Shown: positions 20,544 to 30,908 of the stretch, piece by piece
Numbering within the stretch: the stretch's first letter is position 1
Layout of the letters: every line of letters begins with the position of its first letter
NCBI RefSeq assembly: GCF_002086795.1
Contig: NZ_MVIM01000004.1
Location: forward strand, 372,001-436,000
Origin: Mycolicibacterium tusciae
Lineage (GTDB): Bacteria > Actinomycetota > Actinomycetes > Mycobacteriales > Mycobacteriaceae
Direction of reading: 5' to 3'
Length of the DNA stretch: 64,000 bases
Translations under genes and position numbers: made by a program
Notes under the pieces: generated by a model
Seen by the model: only the letters and a program-made list of their open reading frames with translations
Databases searched by the model: none
Told to the model about the DNA's origin: nothing

Positions 20544-21260
20544 ATGAGCGGGCCGAACCCCCCGGATCACGAAGGGGACGATCTTCCTGGTCAGGGCAGC
20601 AGCCCCGGTGGGCCGGAGAGCAGTGAGACCGACGCCTACTCGCAGGCCTACTCGGCTCCTGAGTCCGAACAGTTCACCAGCGGCCCCTACGTGCCCGCCG
20701 ACTCCGGCCTGTACGACTACGACACCTTCGAGCCGAGCGACCGGCTGGACCCTGCTGAGCCGCCGAGGTGGCCCTGGGTCGTCGGGGTGGTGGCCATCGT
20801 CGCCGCCATCGCGCTGGTCGTGTCCGTGTCCGTCCTGGTGACCCGGACCGACACCGACAACCTCTCGCAGCCCGAAACCTCAACGACCACTCCGCCTCCG
20901 CCGCCGGTGCAGGACGAGATCACCACGACCACTCCGCCTCCGCCGCCTCCTGAGACCGCGCCGCCGCCACCGCCGACCACCCGCGCGGGACCACGTCAGG
21001 TCACGTACTCGGTCACGGGAACCAAGGCGCCGGGGGACATCATCACGGTGACCTATATCGACGCATCCGGCCGCAGTCGCACCCAGCGCAACGTCTACAT
21101 CCCGTGGTCACTCACCGTGACGCCGATCTCGCAGTCCGAGGTGGGATCGGTCCAGGCGTCCAGCCTGTTCCTCGTGAGCAGGCTCAACTGCTCGATCACC
21201 ACGAGCGACGGCACCGTGTTGTCGTCCAACACCAATAACTCCGCACAGACAGCCTGCTGA
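20544..21260 (+). CDS. mmpS3: MmpS family membrane protein MmpS3
   Basis: 238 aa. An acidic, Ser/Gly-rich cytoplasmic N-terminus (1-72) leads to one membrane helix (about 75-98, [20 protein letters not shown]). A Thr/Pro-rich periplasmic linker with two [12 protein letters not shown] tracts follows (about 110-148), then an MmpS beta-sandwich domain (about 150-238, [20 protein letters not shown]) with Cys residues near the end. Unlike MmpS4/S5 there is no adjacent mmpL transporter gene. In mycobacteria MmpS3 is reported to act at the septum/pole, consistent with an envelope role. ATG follows a GAAGGAT site. Confidence 0.9.
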   Translation: MSGPNPPDHEGDDLPGQGSSPGGPESSETDAYSQAYSAPESEQFTSGPYVPADSGLYDYDTFEPSDRLDPAEPPRWPWVVGVVAIVAAIALVVSVSVLVTRTDTDNLSQPETSTTTPPPPPVQDEITTTTPPPPPPETAPPPPPTTRAGPRQVTYSVTGTKAPGDIITVTYIDASGRSRTQRNVYIPWSLTVTPISQSEVGSVQASSLFLVSRLNCSITTSDGTVLSSNTNNSAQTAC

Positions 21261-21964
21261 TGCCTTACGCCACTGATCCCGTGGGGAGCCTGCATGTGCG
21301 CCCCAACCTCGATACCGGCGGCTTCGATCGAACCGACCGCATCCTGCTGGGCGCCTGTGCGGTGATATGGCTCGTGGCGCTGGGCACGGCCGTTGCGGCT
21401 GTCGTGGCCCTTGTCGATCTGGGGAGCAGCCAACAGGAGTCGGCGGACAGTTCGGGCACCCCGTGGCTGCTCTACGTCGTGATCGCGGTCTCCGCCGCGG
21501 TGATCATCGGGGCGGTGCCGCTGCTGATTCGCGCGCGCCGCGACGCGATGTCCGACGCCCCCGAACCGCCCGCCCGTGACGCATCGCGACCGGCTCCCGG
21601 CCGCGAGGACCTCGGACGCGGTGACGCGACGCGCAGTGAGAGGCTGCGGATCTCCGGCGCACCGGTGGGCCGTATCCACAACGGCCCGGGTTATGCGGCT
21701 GCGGTCACGCACAGCACGTCACTGCCCGCTCCGCTGGTGGCAGCCATCGACCAGGTGTGGCTGCGCTGCGCTGTCCTGATCGCGTGCGCCGTCGGCATCG
21801 CGATGGTCGTCATCGGCGTGGCGACCTACTTGATGGCCATCGAAAGCGACACCGCCGCATGGGTTTTCTTTGTGCTGAGCGGGCTTGTCACGCTGGCAAT
21901 GCCGGCGATCCCGTGGTTCTACCTGCGCGAGTTACGCGCCCTGCTGGACGGCGAGAGCGCGTAA
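21260..21964 (+). CDS. DUF2561 membrane protein (Rv2197c-like)
   Basis: 234 aa protein of unknown function. Two N-terminal membrane helices (about 26-50 and 70-92) are followed by a charged cytoplasmic stretch (about 95-150, rich in Arg/Asp/Pro). Two further helices (about 170-195 and 200-222) and a short tail end the protein. The ATG overlaps the mmpS3 TGA (TGATG), so the two are translationally coupled. The stop is 7 bp from the convergent qcrB stop. Confidence 0.87.
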   Translation: MPYATDPVGSLHVRPNLDTGGFDRTDRILLGACAVIWLVALGTAVAAVVALVDLGSSQQESADSSGTPWLLYVVIAVSAAVIIGAVPLLIRARRDAMSDAPEPPARDASRPAPGREDLGRGDATRSERLRISGAPVGRIHNGPGYAAAVTHSTSLPAPLVAAIDQVWLRCAVLIACAVGIAMVVIGVATYLMAIESDTAAWVFFVLSGLVTLAMPAIPWFYLRELRALLDGESA

Positions 21965-21971
21965 CTTCAGC

Positions 21972-23687
21972 TCAGTGGTGCCCGTTCGTCTCTCCGTTGG
22001 ATGACCCATTCGACGAGCCGTTGGACGAGCCGTTGCGGTCCTGGTGCTCGCGCAATGCGGTGAGCGCCCTGCGGTGAGCCGTGTGCTCGGCCTCGACGAG
22101 AGCGTCGTTCTCCGACAGCGGATCTCCCTTGAGGAAGCTGCCGCTGCCCGGAGCGCCTGCGAAACCGAGCTTGTTCATCCGCTTCGGAACCGCTGCGCCC
22201 TGGTACTCCAACGGAATCGGATGACCATGGTCGTCGACGGGGCCGAGCGGCTGATGCAGCTCGATGTAGGCGCCGTGCGGCAGCCGCTTGATGATGCCGG
22301 TCTCGATGCCGTGCTCGAGCACCGCGCGGTCGCTGCGCTGCAGACCGATGGCCCAGCGGTAGGCGATGTAGTACACGATCGCCGGCAGGACCACCATGCC
22401 GATGCGGCCGATCCACGTCGTCGCGTTGAGCGAGATCTGGAACTTCAGCGCGATGACGTCGTTCATGGCCGACAGCGTCAGCACCATGTAGAACGCGATC
22501 GCCATGGCGCCGATTGCGGTGCGCACCGGTGCATCTCGAGGTCGCTGCAGCAGGTTGTGGTGAGCGTTGTCGCCGGTGAACCGTTTCTCCAGCCACGGCC
22601 ACGCGGGCAGCAGCATGAAGATCAGGCCCATGATCAGCGCCACCCAGACCGGCGAGGGCACGGTGTGGCCGAGGAAGTACAACTCCCACGCCGGGAAGAT
22701 GCGTGCCAGGCCCTCCGTCCACATCATGTAGAAGTCCGGCTGGCTGCCTGCCGACACATGCGACGGCCTGTAGGGGCCTAATTGCCAGATCGGGTTGATC
22801 TGCAGCAAGCCGCCCATCAGGCCAAGGATGCCGGTGGTCATCGCGAAAAACGCACCGGACTTCACCGCGAACACCGGCATGACCCGTACACCGACGACGT
22901 TCGACTCGGTTCGTCCTGGACCTGGGAACTGGGTGTGCTTCTGGAACCACACCAGCGCGAGGTGAATCCCGATGAGCGCCAGAATGATCCCGGGTATCAA
23001 CAGGATGTGCAGTGAGTACATTCGCGGGATCCAGTAGCCGTCTTGCGCGCACTGGTACCCCACACCGCCGCATGGGAAGTCGCCGCCGAACAGTGCCCAG
23101 TGCAGCCACGTTCCGATCACCGGCATGCCGAGGGTGATGGAGCTCATGGCCGCCCGCAGGCCGATGCCGGACAGCAGGTCGTCGGGCAGTGAGTAGCCGA
23201 AATAACCCTCGAACATCGCCAGAATCAGCAGCAGGGAGCCGATGACCCAGTTGGCCTCGCGGGGACGGCGGAATGCGCCGGTGAAGAAGATGCGGGCGAG
23301 GTGCACCATGATCGACGCGGCGAAGAGCAGCGCTGCCCAGTGGTGGACCTGGCGGACGAACAGCCCGCCGCGCACCTCGAAGCTGATGTCGAGTGTCGAC
23401 GCGTAGGCCTTCGACATCTCGATACCGCGCAGCGGCTGATACACACCGTCGTAGACGATTTCGGCCATCGACGGATCGAAGAACAGGCTCAGGTATACGC
23501 CGGTGAGCAACAGCACGATGAAGCTGTACAGCGCGATTTCACCCAGCAGGAACGACCAGTGGGTCGGAAACACCTTGTTCAGCTGCCGCCGCACCGCGGC
23601 CGACGGGTGATAGCGCGAATCGATGGCGTCGCCTTGGCTGGCCGCGATCTCGGCCATGTTCGGTGGTTTTGGCAGTTTCGGACTCAA
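21972..23687 (-). CDS. qcrB: Cytochrome bc1 (bcc) complex cytochrome b subunit QcrB
   Basis: Quinol-oxidising membrane subunit of the bcc-aa3 supercomplex and the target of Q203-type inhibitors. 571 aa, slightly longer than other mycobacterial QcrB. The N-terminus ([20 protein letters not shown]), the haem-ligand helices ([12 protein letters not shown] and [14 protein letters not shown]) and the [18 protein letters not shown]-terminal region are all present. Two unusual parts: a Cys-containing insertion at residues 206-219 and a C-tail made of SSNG repeats. TTG is the likely start because it overlaps the qcrA TGA by 4 bp (TTGA) and gives the known MSPKL beginning. Confidence 0.96.
   Translation of the reverse strand: MSPKLPKPPNMAEIAASQGDAIDSRYHPSAAVRRQLNKVFPTHWSFLLGEIALYSFIVLLLTGVYLSLFFDPSMAEIVYDGVYQPLRGIEMSKAYASTLDISFEVRGGLFVRQVHHWAALLFAASIMVHLARIFFTGAFRRPREANWVIGSLLLILAMFEGYFGYSLPDDLLSGIGLRAAMSSITLGMPVIGTWLHWALFGGDFPCGGVGYQCAQDGYWIPRMYSLHILLIPGIILALIGIHLALVWFQKHTQFPGPGRTESNVVGVRVMPVFAVKSGAFFAMTTGILGLMGGLLQINPIWQLGPYRPSHVSAGSQPDFYMMWTEGLARIFPAWELYFLGHTVPSPVWVALIMGLIFMLLPAWPWLEKRFTGDNAHHNLLQRPRDAPVRTAIGAMAIAFYMVLTLSAMNDVIALKFQISLNATTWIGRIGMVVLPAIVYYIAYRWAIGLQRSDRAVLEHGIETGIIKRLPHGAYIELHQPLGPVDDHGHPIPLEYQGAAVPKRMNKLGFAGAPGSGSFLKGDPLSENDALVEAEHTAHRRALTALREHQDRNGSSNGSSNGSSNGETNGHH
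21994..22029 (-). repeat. 12-bp tandem repeat in the qcrB 3' end
   Basis: Three imperfect 12-bp units plus a partial fourth (running to 22038), each coding for Ser-Ser-Asn-Gly. They form the cytoplasmic C-tail of QcrB just before GETNGHH. Confidence 0.75.
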
Positions 23688-24892
23688 TTTGTTTGCTCCC
23701 AGAATGCCGGGCCGACGGGTTGGATGAAGTCGCCGTTGGCGACTAGGTATCCGTCCTGATCAATCGTGATGGGCAACTGCGCCAGCGCGCGCGCAGCCGG
23801 GCCGAATATGGGTTTCGCAAAGTGCAACGCGTCGAACTGCGACTGGTGGCACGGGCAGAGGATGCGGTAGGTCTGCTGCTCGTAGAGCGACGACGGGCAA
23901 CCCAGGTGCGAGCACACCTTGGTGTAGGCGAACAGATCGCCGAAGTTGAAGCTCTCCTGGTTCTTTCGCTTGACGACCCGGGGCAAGTCGACCGGCTTGA
24001 TGCGGATCAGCATGACCGGGTTGCGCACACCCATGGTGATTTCGGCCAGCCGGTGATGCGACTCGACGGTGGTGCCGTCACCGTCGGCCTCACGCCACGG
24101 AAACACGGTCTCCATTCCGCCGGCGTCGATGTCCTCTGGGCGCATCTTGGCGTAGGTGCCATTGCCGGTTGCGCGGGCAAGGAAGATGGTCTCGCCTTTG
24201 AAGCGCGGCGTCCAACCGGACGTCCAGAGCACGGCCTTCTTGCCTTCGGCGGTCTGCACCACCGGTTTCCACGGATTCTTGATCAGACCACCGGCGAAGG
24301 CCACCAGGGTGCCGAGGCCGAACGCGCCGAGGCCGACTCCGAGCGACAGACCAATCAATTTGCGCCGCTTCAGCGTTGACGCTTCGAGCGCATCGGACAG
24401 GTTGGCCACCACCGTCTTTCGGTGGATGTCGGGGGAGGCGCCGTCGTGGCGCTCCTGGATCGAGATCTCCTCGGGGATGAACTTCTTCTGGTACAGCACG
24501 GCGCCGATGCCGATCGCCAGGATCGACAGACCGAACGTCAGCCCGTACATGGGGGTGGCGAGGTCGTACCAGAGGTGGTCGGGGTCGGCTCCGCTGCGGT
24601 ACTCCCACGGCCAGAACAAGAAGACCACCAGCAGCGCCAGGCCCGAAAGACCGCCCAGCATCAGCCAATACGCGACCACGCGCTCGGCGCGCTTCTCAGC
24701 CTTGGTGCCGGGAACCGGCCAGCGGTCGTCCTTGTAGACGATCTCGACACCGTCGAGCTTGCCGCCAAGCTCCAGCAGTTCCTCACGCGACATCGCGGCG
24801 AGTTCGGCGTCGGTCGGCTGCCCGGGGACGCCCTGCTGTCCGGGGGTGTCGGTTCCCTTGACTCGATCGTTGCTACCGTCGCCGTCGCTCAT
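23684..24892 (-). CDS. qcrA: Ubiquinol-cytochrome c reductase Rieske iron-sulfur subunit QcrA
   Basis: 402 aa. Carries electrons from quinol to the dihaem cytochrome QcrC. Three membrane helices (about 74-95, 115-137 and 178-203) are typical of actinobacterial QcrA, against one in classical Rieske proteins. The [2Fe-2S] ligands are Cys327, His329 (CSHLGC) and Cys346, His349 (CPCH), and Cys332/Cys348 form the usual disulfide. The ATG at 24892 overlaps the qcrC stop by 4 bp and starts the conserved acidic N-terminus; the frame is open further upstream only as antisense to other coding. Confidence 0.96.
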   Translation of the reverse strand: MSDGDGSNDRVKGTDTPGQQGVPGQPTDAELAAMSREELLELGGKLDGVEIVYKDDRWPVPGTKAEKRAERVVAYWLMLGGLSGLALLVVFLFWPWEYRSGADPDHLWYDLATPMYGLTFGLSILAIGIGAVLYQKKFIPEEISIQERHDGASPDIHRKTVVANLSDALEASTLKRRKLIGLSLGVGLGAFGLGTLVAFAGGLIKNPWKPVVQTAEGKKAVLWTSGWTPRFKGETIFLARATGNGTYAKMRPEDIDAGGMETVFPWREADGDGTTVESHHRLAEITMGVRNPVMLIRIKPVDLPRVVKRKNQESFNFGDLFAYTKVCSHLGCPSSLYEQQTYRILCPCHQSQFDALHFAKPIFGPAARALAQLPITIDQDGYLVANGDFIQPVGPAFWEQTN

Positions 24893-25725
24893 GCTCGCGC
24901 TCCGATCCACAGGGCCGCGATGACGACGCCCACTATGCCGATAATCCAAGCCGCCATGCCCTCGGACGTGGGGCCGAAGCCGCCGAGTCCGTAGCCACCC
25001 GGGTCGGGAGCCGTGCTGGCCATGCGGACGTAGGCGACGATGTCCCGCTTTTCCTCCGGCGATAGCTGCCGATCGGAGAACTTGGGCATGTTCTGGGGTC
25101 CGGTCAGCATCGCGGTGTAGATCTGGGCAGGATTGGCGCCCGCCAGGTCGGGTGCGTACTTGCCCGACGACAACGCGCCGCCCTTGCCGGTGAAGTTGTG
25201 GCACGACGAGCAGTTCAGCCGGAACAGGTCACCGCCGCGGGCGACGTCGTTGCCCAGCAGCGACTCGTTGGCGATAGCCCCGTTCTCGTCGCGTGGAACC
25301 ACGGGGCCGCCACCGTTGGCCTGCACGAATGCGCCGAGGGCGTCGATCTGCTCGGCGTCGAATTGCGGGGGCTTCTGCGGTGCCTGGGCCTCACCACGCA
25401 TGGCGGGCATGCGGCCGGTGGACACCTGGAAGTAGACGGCGGCCTCACCGACACCGATGAGGCTGGGTCCGCGGTCGGCCACACCCTGCAGGTTCGCACC
25501 GTGGCACGAGATGCAAGAGGTGTCGAACAGTTCCTTACCGGTACGCAGCAGAGCCGACTGCGACTCGTCGGCGACCGCGACCTGCGGGGTCGGGGTCAGC
25601 GTCGCCGCCAGACCACCGGCGACCCCCAGCCCGACGAGCAGAAGCATCGCCGCTGACAGGCGGCGGCGTAGCCGGCGGCGCTTGATCGTCGCCGGTTTGC
25701 CGGTTTCGGTGGCCTTCTCGGTCAT
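24889..25725 (-). CDS. qcrC: Dihaem cytochrome c subunit QcrC
   Basis: 278 aa. Actinobacterial bcc complexes use this membrane-anchored dihaem protein in place of cytochrome c1 plus soluble cytochrome c. Two haem attachment motifs are seen: CISCH (Cys71, Cys74, His75) and CSSCH (Cys172, Cys175, His176), with methionine ligands likely in RMPAM and NMPKF. A basic N-terminus (KRRRLRRRL) and signal/anchor helix (about 24-42) and a C-terminal helix (about 258-276) fix it in the membrane. ATG 25725 follows AGAAGGG; the open frame upstream overlaps ctaE. Confidence 0.96.
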   Translation of the reverse strand: MTEKATETGKPATIKRRRLRRRLSAAMLLLVGLGVAGGLAATLTPTPQVAVADESQSALLRTGKELFDTSCISCHGANLQGVADRGPSLIGVGEAAVYFQVSTGRMPAMRGEAQAPQKPPQFDAEQIDALGAFVQANGGGPVVPRDENGAIANESLLGNDVARGGDLFRLNCSSCHNFTGKGGALSSGKYAPDLAGANPAQIYTAMLTGPQNMPKFSDRQLSPEEKRDIVAYVRMASTAPDPGGYGLGGFGPTSEGMAAWIIGIVGVVIAALWIGARA

Positions 25726-25772
25726 CGAACCCCTTCTCTTCGAACCCCTCAGCGGACGCATCGGCGAGCCGA

Positions 25773-26438
<666 letters not shown>

Positions 26439-26439
26439 T

Positions 26440-26445
26440 CATAAT
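26440..26445 (+). promoter_or_regulatory. -10 box of a leaderless trpD promoter
   Basis: CATAAT (5 of 6 to TATAAT) ends 6 nt before the trpD GTG. No Shine-Dalgarno sequence lies between. Confidence 0.5.
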
Positions 26446-26451
26446 CAGCGC

Positions 26452-27510
26452 GTGACTTCCGCTGATTCCCCCACCTGGCCCCAACTCCTCGGCCGCCTAA
26501 CCACAGGTCAGGCGCTCGCCACCGGGCAGGCCGGCTGGGCGATGGATCAGATCATGACCGGCGCGGCCACTCCAGCTCAGATCGCCGCCTTCGGCGTGTC
26601 CATGAAAATGAAGCGCCCGACGCCCGCAGAAGTGGCCGAGATGGCCGACATCATGCTCAAACATGCGCGCCGGGTTCCGACGGAGACGATCGGCAACGAG
26701 ACCGTCGACGTGGTCGGGACCGGTGGCGACGGTTCCAACACGGTGAACCTGTCGACGATGGCCGCGATCGTCGTGGCCGCCGCCGGTGTGCCGGTGGTCA
26801 AGCACGGCAACCGGGCCGCGTCGTCACTCTCAGGTGGTGCCGACACTCTCGAGGCGCTAGGGGTGCGGATCGACCTGGGTCCCGAAGATGTCGCGCGCAG
26901 CGTCGCCGAGGTCGGTATCGGATTCTGTTTCGCGCCGCAATTCCATCCGTCCTACCGGCATGCCGGAGTTGTGCGGCGCGAGATCGGTGTGCCCACCGTT
27001 TTCAATCTGCTTGGGCCGCTGACGAATCCGGCCTCGCCGCGGGCCGGGCTGATCGGCTGCGCGTGGGCGGACCTGGCCGAGGTGATGGCCGGCGTGTTCG
27101 CCGCCCGCCGCTCCAGCGTGCTGGTGGTGCACGGCGACGACGGTCTTGACGAGCTGACCACCACCACGACGAGCACCATCTGGCGCGTTCAGGCCGGCAC
27201 CGTCGAGCGGCTGACGTTCGATCCGATGGCGTTCGGGTTCGCCCGCGCGCAACTGTCCGAGCTTGTCGGCGGTGACGCGGAGGCGAACGCCGAGTCGGTG
27301 CGGGCGGTGCTCGGCGGCGCCAAGGGCGCGGTGCGTGATGCTGTGGTGCTCAACGCGGCTGGCGCGATGGTGGCCCATGCCGGGTTAGCCAGCGACGCCC
27401 AGTGGGTGCCCGCGTGGGAGTCGGGCCTGGCGAGGGCTGCCGAGACCATCGACTCGGGTGCTGCCGAAAAGTTGCTCGCGCGTTGGGTGGGGTTCGGTCA
27501 GAAGCTCTGA
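26452..27510 (+). CDS. trpD: Anthranilate phosphoribosyltransferase TrpD
   Basis: Second step of tryptophan synthesis: attaches phosphoribosyl from PRPP to anthranilate. 352 aa. The PRPP/Mg-binding loop [14 protein letters not shown] (89-102), KHGNRAASS (117-125), [10 protein letters not shown] and the [10 protein letters not shown] motif with metal-binding Asp/Glu are all present. It stands alone, away from trpE/trpC. Its last 126 bp overlap the convergent exonuclease/GIY-YIG gene, so the final ~40 codons are constrained on both strands. Confidence 0.96.
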   Translation: MTSADSPTWPQLLGRLTTGQALATGQAGWAMDQIMTGAATPAQIAAFGVSMKMKRPTPAEVAEMADIMLKHARRVPTETIGNETVDVVGTGGDGSNTVNLSTMAAIVVAAAGVPVVKHGNRAASSLSGGADTLEALGVRIDLGPEDVARSVAEVGIGFCFAPQFHPSYRHAGVVRREIGVPTVFNLLGPLTNPASPRAGLIGCAWADLAEVMAGVFAARRSSVLVVHGDDGLDELTTTTTSTIWRVQAGTVERLTFDPMAFGFARAQLSELVGGDAEANAESVRAVLGGAKGAVRDAVVLNAAGAMVAHAGLASDAQWVPAWESGLARAAETIDSGAAEKLLARWVGFGQKL

Positions 27511-29238
27511 TTCGGAACGGATTTCGGTCAGTTGTTCAGCCGCGACGCGCGCCGACCGTGCCGCCGCGGCCCAGCCCGCGAATCGACCCGCCGAGCCCGC
27601 CGGTGAGGCGTAACCGGTTTCCGCGCGCACGATCCGGACACCCGGCTGGGAGAGCCAGCGTGCGATGAGTGCGGTCTCCTCGACGAGTGCACCGCCGAGT
27701 GGCGCTTGACTCGGCAGAATCGCTTGTGCGCCAGCGCATATCGCGTCCACAACCGGCATGGGCGGAACGCCGCGCGGTGCATTACCCGCCGACGCCAGCT
27801 GCCCGTGGCGGATCACGGCGAGACGCCAGCCGCCGGCGCCGTCCGGACGCGCCGCGACGATCTCGCTGACGTCGGCGAGTGCGCGTAGCCGCTGGCCACG
27901 CCAGAGCACGTCGATGGCGGTGGCGGCGTGATCTCTCAGCCGCGCAGCGGTTTCGTAGCGCGCGCGGCCCGCGAGCTCGGTGATGTGCGACAGCACGTCG
28001 GCCAGCGCGCTGCTGTCGGCGCCGTCGATCAGGTCGCGGGCCCGCGTCGGCGCGTCGGCGTAGTCGGCGGCGTTGACGTCGCGCGGAGCGGGGCACGGTG
28101 AGACTTCGTGTTCGGGGCATTTCGGACCGTGCAGCGCGGAGCGGCCCAGCCGTGCCGAGCAGGTGCGCACGCCGGTGAAGCGGGCCAGCAATGCGGCGGT
28201 CTGTACCGCGTCGGCGCGGGCGCGAAACGGGCCGACGGCGGACGCGTGCTTTGGCGAACGCACGACAGAAAAACGTGGGAACGCCTCGTCGGTCAGGACC
28301 ACCCACCACCATCGGTGCGGGAACTTCGAGCGGCGGTTGTAGGGCGGTGAGTGCGCGGCGAGCAGCCGCAGTTCTCGGACGCCGGCCTCCAGATCGTGCG
28401 CGCACTCGACATGGTCGACCGCCGTTGCCAGCGAAGCCATCTCCTTCATGCGCGTGCGCGGGTCCGCGCCGTTGAAGTACTGGCCGACCCGACGGCGCAG
28501 ATCGACGGCCGTGCCCACGTACAAGACTTCCGACGCGGGCCCGCGGAACAGGTAGACGCCGGGCCGCCGGGGCAGTGCTGAGGCGAGATGGCGGTTGCGG
28601 CGCTGCGCGGGCGACACGTCGGGCAGGTACGACCGCAGCTCGGTATAGGTGTGTACGCCTTGGTTGCCCACGCGCTCGATGAGCCCGTGCAGCACATCGA
28701 CGGTGGCGCGGGCGTCGTCGAGGGCGCGGTGCGTCGGGGTGGTGGAAGCCCTGAACAGCCGGGCCAGCGCCGACAGCCGCACGCTGGGTGCCTCGTCGCG
28801 GGTGAGCACGCGGCGCGCCAGGCGCACCGTGCACAACACCGGCGGCCGGGGCCAGGCGATCTCGGCGCGCTCGGCGGCCGCGCGCAGGAACCCGACGTCG
28901 AAGCCGGCGTTGTGGGCGACCAGTACCGCTCCGCGCGCGAATTCGAGAAACGAGGGGAGCACCGAATCGATCGTCGGGGCATCGCGCACCATGGCCGTGG
29001 TGATGCCGGTCAGCGACACGATCTGGGGTGGGATGCTGCGGCCCGGGTCGACCAGGGTGGCGAGCTCGCCCAGCACCACGCCGCCGCGCACCTTGACTGC
29101 ACCGATCTCGGTGATGGCGTCGTGGTTCTCGCCGCTGGCGCGCCCGCCCGTGGTCTCGAGGTCGACGACGACGAACGTGGTTTCGTGCAACGACACATCA
29201 GTAAGCGGGTCGACGTCAGCGAAGCTGAGCTGGCCCAT
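27385..29238 (-). CDS. DnaQ-like 3'-5' exonuclease fused to a UvrC-type GIY-YIG endonuclease (Rv2191-like)
   Basis: About 617 aa from ATG 29238. The N-terminal DEDDh exonuclease (about 20-185) has Asp26/Glu28 (DLETTGG), Asp114 (HNAGFD), and His170 with Asp175 (HRALDDA). A GIY-YIG nuclease follows (about 227-300, GVYLFRG and [13 protein letters not shown]), then a Cys-containing segment (Cys360, Cys374, Cys382) and a UVR helical pair (about 411-446). It resembles Cho/UvrC plus a proofreading exonuclease, hence a DNA-repair nuclease. The reading frame runs 126 bp into convergent trpD before its TAA. An in-frame start 18 codons upstream is also possible. Confidence 0.88.
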   Translation of the reverse strand: MGQLSFADVDPLTDVSLHETTFVVVDLETTGGRASGENHDAITEIGAVKVRGGVVLGELATLVDPGRSIPPQIVSLTGITTAMVRDAPTIDSVLPSFLEFARGAVLVAHNAGFDVGFLRAAAERAEIAWPRPPVLCTVRLARRVLTRDEAPSVRLSALARLFRASTTPTHRALDDARATVDVLHGLIERVGNQGVHTYTELRSYLPDVSPAQRRNRHLASALPRRPGVYLFRGPASEVLYVGTAVDLRRRVGQYFNGADPRTRMKEMASLATAVDHVECAHDLEAGVRELRLLAAHSPPYNRRSKFPHRWWWVVLTDEAFPRFSVVRSPKHASAVGPFRARADAVQTAALLARFTGVRTCSARLGRSALHGPKCPEHEVSPCPAPRDVNAADYADAPTRARDLIDGADSSALADVLSHITELAGRARYETAARLRDHAATAIDVLWRGQRLRALADVSEIVAARPDGAGGWRLAVIRHGQLASAGNAPRGVPPMPVVDAICAGAQAILPSQAPLGGALVEETALIARWLSQPGVRIVRAETGYASPAGSAGRFAGWAAAARSARVAAEQLTEIRSESELLTEPHPTREQLFGSTRVDGLGSPRQARLPRGHPLGVAG

Positions 29239-29360
29239 GCGCTGACGGTAGGGAACCGGACCGACAAATGCCGCCAGGCTGGGCGTTGCCACGCCGTCCG
29301 ACGATGGTTGTCGGTGCCCGCGGATACCGTGCGGGCAACACCGAGCAGGAGGACTGCGGA

Positions 29361-29591
29361 ATGTTTGATAACGACGAGGTGCCCGACACGGGCACTGTCA
29401 CCATCGACTGCGATGACTGCGCAGTGCGGGGCCCCGGTTGTCAGGACTGCGTGGTCAGTGTGCTGCTAGGCGCCCCCGAAACTTTGCTCGACGACGAACG
29501 CCGGGCGCTCGAGGTACTCGCTGACGTGGGGTTGGCGCCACGTCTTCGACTCATTCCGATCCACGGCCGCAATAACTCTGGCGTTGCGTGA
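29361..29591 (+). CDS. Small Cys-rich protein of unknown function
   Basis: 76 aa. Four cysteines cluster near the N-terminus in [16 protein letters not shown] (about 15-31), with CxxC pairs that could bind zinc or an iron-sulfur cluster. The rest ([20 protein letters not shown], then a short C-tail) looks helical. ATG 29361 has a strong AGGAGG ribosome site. It is divergent from the nuclease gene and 151 bp before ripC. I recall similar small proteins upstream of NlpC/P60 genes in actinobacteria, but no function. Confidence 0.75.
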   Translation: MFDNDEVPDTGTVTIDCDDCAVRGPGCQDCVVSVLLGAPETLLDDERRALEVLADVGLAPRLRLIPIHGRNNSGVA

Positions 29592-29742
29592 CAACACGCT
29601 ACAGGTGGGCCGGTTGTGGCAGATGTGGCGTCGCCTGTTAAATTTGCGTCTTCTGTTGGACAAGGGCGATGCCGTTTCGTAACCTGTCTGAGACCTAAGC
29701 GCAGCTCGACACGGCCCGTCACGGCAGTTGAAGGACGCAATC

Positions 29743-30885
29743 TTGAGGCTCGACCGCACGCAATGGTTCACTCGTGTTCTTAAGCGACCCGCAATCGGTG
29801 CGATAGCCGGCCTGATGGTGTTCGGCGGAATTCTCGCCTCGGGTGTGCAGGCCGATCCGGCCGATGACGCGCTGGCGAAGCTCAATGAACTGTCGCGGCA
29901 GGCCGAGCAGACCACCGAGGCCATGCACTCCGCGCAACTGGATCTGAACGACAAGCTGGCGGCGCAACAGGCCGCGGAGGCCAAGCACGCCGCAGACGCG
30001 GGTGCGCTGAATTCCGCCAGGTCTGCACTGATGACGTTCCAGACCGGAGTCAACAAGATCGCCGCGTCGCAGTACATGGGTGGCCGCCCCGACGGCATGA
30101 ACGCCCTGCTGACCGCCTCGTCGCCGCAGGGTCTCATCGACCAGATGTCGGTACAGCGCGTGATGGCCGCCGAAATGTCGTCGCAGATGAAGAGCTTCCG
30201 GGAGGCCAGCGCACAGGCCGCCGCCGCCGAGGAAGCGTCGGCGAAGTCGGCCGCCGAGGCGAAGACCGCCGCCGAGCAGGCCGCCGCCGTCCGCGCTGAC
30301 CTGCAGTCCAAGCAGAGCAAGCTGCAGGTCGAGATCGCGGTCGTCAAGTCGCAGTACGAGGCGTTGACGCCGAACCAGCGCGAGGCCCTGGCCGCCATGC
30401 CGCCCGTGCCCCCGATCCCGCCGCCGCCCCCGGGCGACCCCGCGATACTCGCCGCCGCTCCTCCTGGCATTGCTCCGCCGCCCGCCGGCGCGGTTCCGGC
30501 CCCCGGCATTCCGCCTGGTGACATGGCGCCGCCGGTCGGTGGCCACGGCACCACCGTCATCCAGGCCGCGCTGAGCCGCATCGGATCGCCGTACTCGTGG
30601 GGCGGATCCGGCCCCAACGCGTTCGACTGCTCCGGTCTGGTGCAGTGGGCCTTCCAGCAGGCGGGCATCTCGCTGCCGCACTCCAGCCAGGCGCTGGCCA
30701 ACGGCGGATCGCCGGTCTCGGTCGACCAGATGCAGCCGGGTGACGTCGTCAACTACTACTCCGACGCGTCACACACCGCGATCTACATCGGCGACGGAAT
30801 GATGGTCCACGCCTCGACCTATGGCACGCCGGTGCGGGTCGCCCCGGTGGATAACGCGCCGATCTACAACGTCCGCCGCTACTGA
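29743..30885 (+). CDS. ripC: NlpC/P60 peptidoglycan hydrolase RipC
   Basis: 380 aa secreted cell-wall endopeptidase. In M. tuberculosis the homologue Rv2190c is reported to be controlled by FtsEX at division. A signal peptide (about 1-36, ends GVQA), a long coiled-coil region (about 42-220, rich in Ala/Glu/Gln/Lys), a Pro-rich linker (about 225-262) and a C-terminal NlpC/P60 domain are seen. The domain has catalytic Cys296 (FDCSGLVQWAF), a His in DASHTAIYIGDG and HAST. TTG 29743 is preferred, with GAAGGA 7 nt upstream; TTG 29728 would add 5 residues. Confidence 0.93.
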   Translation: MRLDRTQWFTRVLKRPAIGAIAGLMVFGGILASGVQADPADDALAKLNELSRQAEQTTEAMHSAQLDLNDKLAAQQAAEAKHAADAGALNSARSALMTFQTGVNKIAASQYMGGRPDGMNALLTASSPQGLIDQMSVQRVMAAEMSSQMKSFREASAQAAAAEEASAKSAAEAKTAAEQAAAVRADLQSKQSKLQVEIAVVKSQYEALTPNQREALAAMPPVPPIPPPPPGDPAILAAAPPGIAPPPAGAVPAPGIPPGDMAPPVGGHGTTVIQAALSRIGSPYSWGGSGPNAFDCSGLVQWAFQQAGISLPHSSQALANGGSPVSVDQMQPGDVVNYYSDASHTAIYIGDGMMVHASTYGTPVRVAPVDNAPIYNVRRY

Positions 30886-30908
30886 CCGTCGAGGATCAGC
30901 GTCGGCGA

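Noticed and set aside
29592..29742. Cyclic-di-AMP (ydaO) riboswitch upstream of ripC
   Set aside because: The 151-bp leader shows no recognisable ydaO aptamer pattern by eye; a covariance search would be needed to change this.
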